DNA from: Dryococelus australis
Lineage: Eukaryota > Arthropoda > Insecta > Phasmatodea > Phasmatidae
Assembly (NCBI GenBank): GCA_029891345.1
Contig: CM056995.1
Span: 217,066,547-217,130,546 of the forward strand
Direction: 5' to 3'
DNA length: 64,000 nucleotides
In this document: piece after piece, positions 12,201 to 24,600 of the stretch
How the letters are laid out: every line of letters starts with the position of its first letter
Position numbering within the stretch: the stretch's first letter is position 1
Notes under the pieces: model-generated
Told to the model about the DNA's origin: nothing
The model's database searches: none
What the model saw: only the letters and a program-made list of their open reading frames with translations
Translations under genes and position numbers: made by a program

Positions 12201-15200
12201 CACAATGACAGTCATGTTGGTTTTGACCTTCAAAATACATACGCGAATGCACAGTTAAAACATTTTATAAAATCAGTAACTGTTCATATAATATCCTAGA
12301 CATATTTTAAAAAAACAAGTAAGTGTTGTGCTTTGTTTATATTTATACATATCTCGATAATTTTTTAAGTCATTATTGCATAAATAGTTTTCTTACTTAT
12401 ACATATTCGCAACATTCCAGTAATGGTTTTGGACGTATCCCGTTCGCTTTATGCATTAAATTGAGATAAAAATAATTTTCATTGTTGTAAAAATACCTCG
12501 CCGCGAATGTTAAAAGATTACAAAAATTACGAATTTTTCATTTCGGACACGGCCTTAGTGTTTTGGGACAGCCAAAAAGAAAAGTTTACTTGAAGAGTGA
12601 CGTTTTGGAACGCCGCTTTAGGGAGCGACACTGGCGGGAATCGAACAAAGTTCGCTTTCTGGTGAAGGGGCGAGCGCTCTAACCACTGCGCTAACCGTGG
12701 CCCCAGCAGAGTTTCGTTGCGATAGCTTAGGTGGTCGTCTACCTGGAGATGTTTACTGCGATAAGGGCGAAATTGCCACGCGTATGAAGTGCGCCGTCGC
12801 CGCTACGCGCAAGTCTTGCTGCGTGTAAAACCTGTTCACGATAAAGTAAGCACTTTTGAAATCAACCTTAGAAAAAAGTCGCTGCCTCTGCCCGCATATA
12901 TTTTAACAGGCGCACTGGGTGACGTGCGTCCATTAAAGTTGGTAACTAAGGATGGATAGTAGTTCCACAGCTTAACGTCGAATATCAAGGATTAGGTAAC
13001 CATTTGTGGAGATTTAAATTATATCTTTCCCTTTCTGCTTTTTTTAATGCATAAGTGTAAAAATGGGCTGATTTTTTAAATATTTACTTTCCTAATCATT
13101 TAGCAGTTTCACTTGACCAGCTCATGAATAAAGTGCTGGCGCCCATCGCAATGTTAGTTTTACTCAAGGCGGGAGAAGACATAACTAGCATACATGTAGA
13201 TTTTAAGCAGGGCTTTCAAAAGTGCTCATTTTACCGTGAATCGCATATACCTAGGGGTTTCTAAACTCCAACCTTGTCATTGAATTGATGAAAAATCTGT
13301 AACCATGTTATATATTCTAGGAAGAAAAGATTAAAACAATTTCTGACATTTAGAAAATGAAATTAGTTTAAAATTGAGAAGATTGTAAAAGTTTTTTATT
13401 GTAGAGCTCTAAATAATTATCTTTTAAATTAATCAAATAACATGTTTACCAATTCTGTGCTATTTGTAGGTCATTTCCAAAACGGTCAAATTTTTTATTC
13501 CTAAACTACACAGTATGTCGGCTGTTGCTGTATGTTGTAGTTATTTAATTAAAATGTTTAGACAGTGGAACACACACCATCGAAATATACAGAGTAGTTA
13601 AAATTCAGCTCTTGACTTTTAGATTTCGGGTAATAACGTACAGAAAGTCCTTTCTACGTGCCTTGTCTCCAGACGTTACATACTGGTATTACTACTTTTA
13701 ATAATGGCGCATAGGAGTGTTTGATAAGTTAATATGCATTTACTTGAAATACAAGTTATCAAATTTTACCTTACAAATAATATGCTGCCACCCCCATGTC
13801 ACCAGCATGTATACCATAACTTGATCAGCACCTACATTGTGGTTTAGAGGAGATGCCTTGGCAATCACAGCAATATTCTTCGCTAAAACCATTCCCTAAT
13901 TTGGCAGGTTTTTGTGCTTTACCACCAGTTTGTTTCAGCACAAGGTTGTCTGCTCCATTTAACTGCTTGGTTACTAGGCTGCGATGTTCGTATGGGTGTT
14001 TACATTCTGTTTCCTTTACACTTATTTCATTGGGACTTCCTTACCAGTACTTAGTGATATTTCATACTACCCTGACGTTGGACCTGCTGGAAGATAATAT
14101 TTACTAACGCTGTGAAGGACAGTTGTCTCTTACTAATTCTTCGGACATCCAATTTGTTTATTCACTTCTGAATTTCACAGTGTGCTGATACACGGCACAG
14201 TTAAATGGAACGGACAACTGTAGGTAAACATTTTTTTATTACGATAGCACCAAACTACTTGCGCTACAATCCTGCAAAAAAAAAAAACACCACAGACGTA
14301 ATTTTCTCCAGTATTTCCTTGATGTGAATAAGCATTGTAACACTAAAAATATTTTAACTTTGTTCACGATGTACATATTCTAATAATTATAAAAATCTGT
14401 GTCTTAGGCTGCAATTACGAGTCCTTCTCTAAACTTCAGAGGGGCCACGGTGGCTGAGCGGTTAGCCTGTTGGCCTCCCACCAAAGCGAACCGGGCTCAA
14501 TCCCCTGCCGGGTCACCGGATTTTCGCAAGTGTAAATCGTGCCGGGCGATGCCGTTGGTCGGCGGCTTTTCTCGGGGATCTCCCGTTTCTCCCGCACCTT
14601 CATTCCGGCGCCGCTCCATATTCACTTAAATCACCCTCATCGGCTCTCAAGACCTCGCTGTTAAGAGCCACTCAAATCTCTTCACTCTAAACTTCAGTTA
14701 TAATAAAACAACACATCAATAGCTTGTTTAATTTCCGAAATACTTTCTGTGCAAAATTTCGATGATTCATCCTGTATATTTGACATCTATGTTTGTAAAC
14801 AAATATAGAAACTTAGGCATAAGCTTTTTTGTGGTTTTTAAATGAATATTAATAACGATCCAAAATTATACACTTTACTAAGAATTAATTTTTTTAATCA
14901 ACAAAAGTATATTATAAAGTAAATTATATTATAAATGTGTGTTAAAAAGTATATTATATATTATAAAGTAACTTAATATTTAATATTCATAAAACGCGAG
15001 TAAACTGAAAATATTTAATAAGTGTCTCATGCACGGTTTAGCAAACGGTATTCTTGAAACATAACAATTTTACATGCTTCAGTCTGGATCTTTTATTTTT
15101 ATATCAGTTTGTAAGCTTTCAGTATTGGCGGGGATACAAATAATCCACTGCTTTGTTTACAAATTATTTGCCCCAGCCAATTAGTTTCCTCCATTCAACT

Positions 15201-18200
15201 GGTATTAAAATCACATTTTCGTACGTGCAGCGTAGAACCTAAATAATTCTCAGCATACAAGTATTAGCACATATTGTTACACTGGAACACGTGTGCATTA
15301 AATGAGTCGCGCGCGCAGTTAAAAAAAAAGCAATTTGGAGTACGTTCACTTATTAGAAGTCACCCGTTAATGTTTTTTCACAGTACAATTACACATAGTC
15401 TATCCACGGTTAGTTATAACTTTAGCGCAGGCTTCATAAAAGTTTAATTTCCAGGATATTGCTCAGTCTCGTGCAAACAAAGTTTGGGTCTAAAGGCTGT
15501 TCACGATAAAGTGAGTACTTTTGAAATCAACCTTAGGAAAAAATCACCGCCCCTACCTGCATATATATCAACGGGTGCAGTGAGTGACACGTCCTGTAAA
15601 GTTGGTAACGATGGAGGGGAAAGTAGTTCCTTATATTAAAGTCAAACAAAAAGTGTTGGGTAACCATTTGCGAAGACTTAAATTATTCCTCTCGCTTCGT
15701 ATTTTTTAATACAGCGAAGCGTAAAAATGAAAAATTATTTTTACAATATTTACTTTTCTAATTTCACAGTTCATTTGACGGACGCATCAATAAAGTGATG
15801 AGGCCCACGGCAGTGTTAATTTTACAATAAGGCGAAAGAACATACAGTTTATACAAGTAGATTTTAAGCAGGGTTTCCAAAAGTGCTCATTTTACGATGA
15901 GCAGCCTATAGATATTTACACCACAGGGGCAACGCATTCGTGCTCACTAATTTTAACAACATTCTGCATAAAAACTCTCTTGCTAGACACACGCACACGC
16001 GCGCGCGTGTATTCTCGCCATTTTAGTTACATAAATGATAAATGAAATGTTATGATTTATACGCAAAATATAAATAAATCAGTTCAATCAAAAATACGTT
16101 ACTTATATTTTAACAGTTGCGATTCATATTTAGCAAACAACCAAACATCACGAATTGCGTGATTTTCCAAAGGTTAGGTTGAAAACTTGTGAAGAAACCG
16201 CGAATAGACTAATTACCGACCAGCTACTCTCACCGGCCAAGCGAGAAGACACTAGCCACGTTAGTAGAAGATGATAAAATTAAATCTAACAATTTATAGT
16301 CACGCACGTAAAATACCAATGATACATAGTTCGTTGACTTCTTCGTGCAATTCTTGTAAGTAGTTCCTGAGGAGGTCTTTCGTCTTTGAAACGCCCCAGC
16401 GACAAGAATGCTCATAGTTAAAAGATCTTCGTGTTTGCGCTACTCGCCAAATGATTCAACAGAAAGCAAATTTGTCCTCGTCGCATTTTCCTCAGTTTCA
16501 AACATTGGCGGGGAGTTACATGTTAAAGGGCCCACCTACATTGCCCCTTGAACTGCATTGTAGTGTTAGAATATAAGTCTTCTGTGGAACGAAAAGCTTC
16601 AGACTAGGCTTGTTTAGTGCTTTCAAGACTTCACTCGCATTTTAAACTCCATTTCAGAACACTCGAACAAAGCAGCTAATAAGTCACCAACAAACCTGGT
16701 GAGCCTACTTCCATCTACATAGATGCAAGTAATGTTGATGGATTTCTTATAATCTCAAACGTGGTAGACTGACATCTTTCGTGAACACGGTGATCATCAA
16801 AAGATGAACAAGAAGGTGAACATAATCATGCATTAAAGTACCATGTACATATTGTACACACAGTACTTAAATGTTTCAGCATGACTGTCACTAATTTCCA
16901 CCGCAACACAACATTTTACAAACCAAACGAATTACTAATAAAGACTTACGATGTGTTTTCTACGCCCAAATTATCAATATCAACTTAAATAAATTTATAA
17001 AACGCAAATGTAAACAAACGACTTGCACAAGAAGGTGAACGAAAGATAGAACCGTCTCTAAACGATTCTACCTAATATGCAAGCCACTCGCAAACAAGTT
17101 AGCCAGTCACACGACACAAGTTGACTTGAACAAGATGATGTAGGTTCAAGAAAGTGAACCGTGTGTAAGAGGCATAAAGTAGACAAAATATATGGTACCA
17201 GAACCACATGTAATATCACTAGTGAGAAAAGTACACATGCACACACGCCTCATGCGAGACTCGAACCCACACACACTCGTACCGTCAGACTGCGTGCAAC
17301 AAACTCCACTACAGAGGTAGAATTCGAAGCATCAACTTCGTTTGTAATCGGTCTAATGTTCTGGTGGATAAGTTATAGTAACTTGAATAATATAAAAATG
17401 TTGTTTTGAAAATAGAGATACTGGCTTACCATAGCGCTATTACTGAGCAAAATGGGTATAGGATATTCACGATAAAACGAGTACTTTTGAAATCAACCTC
17501 TGAAAATAAACTGCTTCTCGTTAACTCCATCTTACACTATCACACACACACTGACATGCAGGCTCCCTGTTAGGTTGGAAGCGAATAAAAAAATAATTCT
17601 AAATCTTTGTCATTTTGCGTTGTAATGTTAAAATTTATGGTAAATCAAATAGGCATGTTTCTGCTTAATACACATGAGAGAGTAAAATCTTGGCATATTA
17701 GTGATGTGTCTTAAAAAGTAGTTTACATTTTCACTTCATTGGCACACTACCATGGGCTTCATGGCTTTAATTATGTTAATTTTGCACATGGCGGAAGGAT
17801 ACAAAATGAGGAAAACTGAGATCTGAAGCAGGTGTTTCAAAAGTTCTCAGTTAGCCGTGAACAACCTTTAACACGTTAAATGTTTCTCGAGATACGTCAT
17901 GAAAACTTTATTTTCTCATGTGGCACTGTCTTACAGAAACAAAGGCTGGAAAAAATTATCTCCATAAGCATGTAAGATACATCAAATAGCTGTTATCAGC
18001 AGAAAAGTAGTTTTGTTAAACTAGTAAAGTCGTTTCAGGTGGTATACTTGTCTAAATTTGTATGTAGAAACTATTGTTCTAAATAAGTGCTAGACATGCC
18101 CTACTGTAACACTACTATTGGGAGATTTCTAATGATAATCAGTTGATTATAATCAAGTGTGATATAAAAACTTGTATTACTACTATGGTACCGTCTTACA

Positions 18201-21200
18201 AAATGGAGAATAAAAGTGTCTAAGTTTGCATATTTGATGTAATATATACTATCAGCTCGCCAAGTTTAATAGAAATTGCTCAAATATTATGGTTAGGTAG
18301 AGCAAATTAACATGAAATATTTGACCGCCATTTTTAAAAAGTCTATCTGGAATGGCAATTGTTTGCATGGCTTACCATAGTAATATTAAATGCCAAATTT
18401 GGTGGGAATTGATTGGCTGGTTTTAGAGATAATGTATAAGCTATTCTTAAGATAGTCCCGTCTATCAAAATGGCGGGCCAACAATATCTCTCGAAACTAA
18501 ATTCTTACATAATGGATAGTTAACTTGGTTAAAATCGGTTACACGATTCCGAATTATGTAGTGGGCTAAATATTAATACAGCAGCTATTTTGAAAATAAG
18601 TAACAATCATGGCCCAACAATATAAAAAGTCTGTTGCTCTTACAAAATACTGCTCAAATAGGCCCTAATGTGCGGGTTGGGTTGGGGGGGGTGGTTACTA
18701 CACACGCACCTATACAAAAAGGCACATATATTGAAGGGGGGGGGGGTTAACACTACTTCCAAGGAGCAAGTGCGAGGTACCGTCTACAATAAATACATGG
18801 CGTACATAACATGCATAGCATTAGTAAGTACATGCCTATGTTTGAACTTGCAACGTACACAAATACTTGGCGCGACATACTTGGCGCGACATACTTGGCT
18901 TAGCGTTAAGACTGTCATCTCAGAGTATCTTGCGCCACAATTTTAACGTTGGCCAATGAGTGTGTGAAACGTAATAAAAACTGCTGAAATCAAGATAGCA
19001 AAATTAGAGATACATAAATACCTGCGCGAGCAATTATTTCCTACTAGTGTGCTTTATTCTAATTAGTCGAAAGTTGCTTTTTACAATGTGTATTGTGGAC
19101 AGAATATTTCACTTATTATGCTGTATCAGAGACGCTTAAATTTTTTTTTTCAAGATATTTTGCAGTCTTGCAATACAGTATCAATACTTCTTTAATAAAA
19201 ATGAAAAACCAGTTCAAAAATAACCGTCGCAAACCTTTTTAGTAGAATTATCAGTATTTGAATTTTAAAATTTGTGCCAAACAAATTTCAAAAAGTTATA
19301 CGACCGCAGTTAGTTTTCTACTAATGTGTGTGTTTCTTGAAGATTGAGAACGCCGCGAATAGCATGGAGTCCTGATCGCCTGCGATTAGGGTTTAACTTC
19401 TAGCCATTTTGGATTTTAATTTTACTGTCAAATTTTGAATGAAATTATAGCCGTACCACTGGAAGAAATTCCATGACATTTAATCTTATTATACATTAAC
19501 AAGTAATTTGAACTGTAGCGATACATAATTTAAAAAATTCATTTCTATGCTAATACGTACAACTTACAAATTATTGTATGTTCGTAATTTTTGTAGATTT
19601 ATTTTCAATGGTTTTTGATACTTTTATCAATGCACTACTTGATGTAATAAAACAGGACTATAAAATATTCTAAACATATCGAAAATATATTTTGCACTTG
19701 AACATCCTTAAGCAAAGAAGATATAGGCTATTTACGATAAAGTGAGTACTTTTTAAGGCCCTCCAAACAGGCATTAACAGCTAATAAATATATCTTCTTG
19801 CAGCCACAGGCGTTAAATTTTGATGGTAGTGAAATGTATACACTGTGTTCATTGGTCACATTGCAATGTTTATATTAAAAAGCAGCAGGAAGATTGAAAT
19901 TGGATGAATGGAAAAATGTATAAGGGCCTTAAGAAGTGCTCACTTCACCGTGAACAGTATAGAGGCGAGGGCTCGAGTCGCGATGGGATATCAAGGTTAC
20001 AGTTGGGACAGTCGGTTGCCTCGTCGGTCGCGTGTTAGCGGAGCTGCTGCGCCGGAAGAGAGCCATCACCGTCGGTGGCAATGACCTTGAGCTACTCTCG
20101 CCACGTCTTCTCACGTGCCACGTCCTCTCTCGCCCGCCTGCGGACCAGTGATGTGAACCGTACTATAATTATAGTGTGTGTACCATAATTTAAAACACTA
20201 TACGAAGAACAATGGGGAAACTCTTTTTAGTGCCCGAAAATACTGTCGTTTAAAACGAGCGACATTAATAATATACTTTTTGTACTATTCACTAATTTTC
20301 GTTCGCAATAGTTCATCTCAACAATGCGAATATTTGGTCAAGACTACTTTACCTGAGAGGTTTTACGAATTGAAACGAAAGGTACATTAAACTGTAGCGC
20401 TGCTGAATCATGTAAATTTTTGTACACGGGTTTGTCTTTAAGCTATTAAATCTAAGAGTACTATATCACTATATATATATAATTATGAATAGGTATTTGT
20501 AATACAATAAATTGGCAGTCTTTAAAACATTTTAAGAGGCAGGTTTTGTAAATAACGTAGTGCATTTTGCAAGTGCTTAAATAGCTGTCAAAAAAGAATT
20601 TTCGTTAATGTACTATAATGTACAATACTATAATTTTCTCGTTCGTGTACTAAATTTTTAACATCCATGGTCCACATCCCTGCTCCGGACCATACCGCCA
20701 AGAGTAGAGCAGTCATTACTATAGCTTTTTCACGGTAAACACTTTTGAATGAACCCTTGACGATAATTACTGCCTACAGTGGTGTGTGGTGAAGTGTTGC
20801 AAAGTAAGCTGGTGCTTGCTCACACTTTACATTCTCTGTGCACGCAGCCAGAGCCACTGCGGAATCTAGGGAATCTGAATACATTTCGACCACTCACTAC
20901 GAGTAGGCAAGGGACACATTACACGTCCTGTGGCATAACCTTCCCGAAATAGGTTGTATGGTGGTAGTGTAAACTAGCAAGCGACAGGGTACAGCACACA
21001 GCTAACTCCAACTTACCTTGCAACAGTTCACTACACGCCTCTGCCCTGTACATACTCACTGGCGTGCAATCTCCTAGTTAACAGTGAATTAAGAAAATGG
21101 TCATAATTTTTGACATTTTATTGCGAGTGAAATATTTTAATTTGAGGGAAATTAAGTTATTTTATTAATTATAGACAGTATAATACGAATATATATAATA

Positions 21201-21663
21201 CTGTTAAAATTGTCTCGGTCAGTGGGCTAACCCAGGTTTCTTAAGGGCTGGACGTGTTAATAAAATAAAAGGTTGTAATCATGTGTATTAAAAATAATTA
21301 CACATAAAATACTTTCGTCTCAATATCATGCAATTAATTGATCCATCTTGCTATTTATAATTAATAAATTCAAACAGTAAAATGAAAAATTGCCTAAAGT
21401 TCTTTAAAGTAATTAATTTACTAAAATTGTTCCAAACAGTCTATCAAAACCTATTTAATTACTAAATAATTTATATGCCCATATTTGACAGTTCCAATAT
21501 ATACAATAAAGTCTGTGTTACACGTTCTTACAGTTACACCTCAGGTTAGTCCAGGTACCGCCATTCCGCAATGTTGTAGAGTTCACCGAGAGCCCTCGCC
21601 CACAGTAGCCTTCACTCGTCGGGTTTCACACCCTCTCGTCAATTCACACCACGAACACCTCGT

Positions 21664-21698
<35 letters not shown>

Positions 21699-24600
21699 TT
21701 GCATTCTCCCGTCGTCGTCCGTCCTATTAACAGATGTACAATGTCACACCCGACTTCGCCCACCGCACCCAACTTCACCCACCACACTCAGCCAGATTGA
21801 TTTTTGCGAAATACTACCGACCCTTGCACCGCTGTAATATGTATAGGGTCCGTAGGCCATCTCCCAGAGATTTCTCTAAATGCCGCGTTGCTCCGACGGT
21901 CTTAGCTCCAGCAAAATTCTTGCGCATCCTCCAAAGTCGTCGTTGGTTTCTCCAACAGGCCCTGGAAGGGGGGGGGGGGGCTGCGACGGGAGCCAGGAGC
22001 TAACTGTAATTCCCCCGGCTGCCCGGCGGTGGGACCGTGAGCGGGTATGCCTGGGAGGAGGGGAGAATCGAAGTGGTCACCCCCTAGAGCAGTCCGCCCA
22101 TAGTGTTCTTGTGATAGTTTGCCGTGAACAGCGTATAGCACTGTTAAGCGCAAAGTGAGCACTTGCAAAACCGCGGTAATTTTTTTTTTTCCATCCAATT
22201 CATATACTTCTGCCACCTGTTAATTTAAACACTGCCACGTGAGTAATACACACTGTATATATTTCACCATACTCAAAACCGAAAGTCCGATGCCACAATG
22301 AGATGTATTTATTGATTATTATATCAGATGGGATTGTTTCAAAAAGTGCTCACTTTACCGTGAACAACATATAGCACGATTAAATTCCTAACCCTTTTTA
22401 CTTTTTCACTTGACTAGCACATGAATACAAAAAAGTCGCTAGGCCCATGACAATGTTAATCTTACCAATGGCGGAACGAGACAGAGTGAGGAGAAAAGAT
22501 AGTCGTAGGCAGGGCTTTCCAAAATGCTCTGTTAACCGTGAATAGCCTATACCTACATCCGCGTCGTGCGGCCAGGCCTAACGCAGGCTCGTGGCGACGT
22601 CGTGCGGCAATACTAGCGACTATCACGAGAAAGAGCCAAGCAGGCGTGGTAGAAAACACTGGCTTGAATGTTTGTGTCTCGGGACGGAGCTGTGTTGTAC
22701 AGTGGTGCATCTAAACACTAATTAAAGTACATGAACGTGGAGTGGCTTTCAGTGGAGAAAACGCTAATAGAGAAGTATACAAATATCATTTATGTTGCAC
22801 ATGAGAAAAATTCATTTGGCAAAACTGCAGAATATTTGGCAAGAATCCAATCATTTAAATGTTTTTAAAATAACAATTATTGATTTTTTTAAATACATTT
22901 AATATAATTTCCATTTTTGATATATCAAAGTGTATTATTTTCTTACCTATAACACAGTAAGGTTTATTCTACTCAGATTGGGATACTGAATACTTTTAGT
23001 TTGGCAACTAAAATTTTTCGCCACTAGGTAAGCGCTAGTGTCGCATGTGTACCGGGTTTTTCTTATTTCCTACGTTACAAAACAAAATAATTGAAATATG
23101 CATAAATCAAACATAAAATAACTGCGTACTTGAGTAAAATCTTTCTTTTTTATTATTCATATAGCTTACAGATTAAATTAAGTGACTTCTTTGGAACACT
23201 GCGCATTAACTGGTGGAAATTTTTCTTTTACGCCAAACTCTCCCATAAAAAAATGGTATCGTTCTTAACATGAGTAGTTAACCTTGACCATTGTAATAAA
23301 TTACTGTGATGTTCTTGTCTGGTGAAGGGGTTCTTCCTGCCCCCCCCCCCCCCCCCAAATCAAAGCTTCTGAAGCATCCAAAATAAATATACACTAAAAT
23401 ATTTATAAAAAATAATTCATAGATTATACAAATGTCGTGTACATCAGGTTTATAAAAATTTTAGTGTTACAAAATTCATGCAATTTTCTTTTACGTGCAA
23501 CATAAGTGATGGTTTTTCTGGGAACTTTGGTGAAGGCTTTTGTCATTGCACAAGCCCTCTGATTTGCAGCAGATTCTAGTATGGGAATTATCATTTTCAA
23601 CATGTCTTGAATGTTCTACATGGAGTAAAATGTCTGAGGAAATGTGCCGATAAGCTGTTCCTTAATTGGTAAGTTCTTGTGCTAGTCCCACGAAACTCTA
23701 AACTTCAACAAATGAAAATAGTCTTAGATCTCTTCCACGCATAACAAAACATCACATCAAAAGGTCCGCAAGGAGTATAGACTGCTGCGTTGTATGCATG
23801 TCATGAATGACGCTTTAAATTTGTTGTACCGGAAGCCCCTTTACATCCTTTCAAATGTGACACTGAACGAAGCCAACAGGTGTTTTCGGCGTTGCATCTC
23901 TTATTACAGGGAATCTGCCCCAAATGTCACTTCGGCCCCCCTTTTCTAGTCCCGTCTACTTCGTAGGTCCTTTCTGTTATCTTCACAGAAACGTCTGCAC
24001 TCTTTTTGGAAGCCATTTAGTACGGTCTCGTTAATACGTAACACGCGATCCACCTATGATTAGCGTGATTACACAACTCACTTAACGTTACTCCGTATAG
24101 TTATACTGTGGATGCAGCTTGGCCACTGTCGCATTTGTAAGTAATGTGAAAATGCGTGGTCGAGATAGACAGCCCGCTCGTTCGTAGATCTTAGTAGCCC
24201 GGTCGGTCTGAGCTATCGAGTGCTCGAATGACCATGTGCATGTTGAGTGACCAAAGTTATTTTTATGGAAGAGTTTTACCATACCGTTTTAGAGTATTCA
24301 AACTCGTCCAAAGATACCGCTCATTCGTTTCCACATCTAGGAATGTTAGAAATTAGGTGACCATACTCGCTAGTTGCACATTTCTAATGGGGTTTCCAAG
24401 AGGCGCAGAATATTGGTGTGTCATGGTTTCCCCCCACTCTTATTATCAGTACAGTAGTTCTCTCCCTAACAGAGGACTGTAGAATACTTACCCACTCTTC
24501 ACTGCACGTTGTATGCACTCTACTAAGTCGACATGACGAATTATACGAATTTATGAATGACAGACATGGTTCTGCTTTATGGTGAAGTTAAAAGTAATGC

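Noticed and set aside
17240-17310. tRNA-like GGGTTCGAGTC on the minus strand
   Set aside because: B box only, with no A box or acceptor stem at proper spacing.
21485-21730. Frame with a long Arg run
   Set aside because: Produced by a (CCG)n tract. No protein family and no support as an exon.
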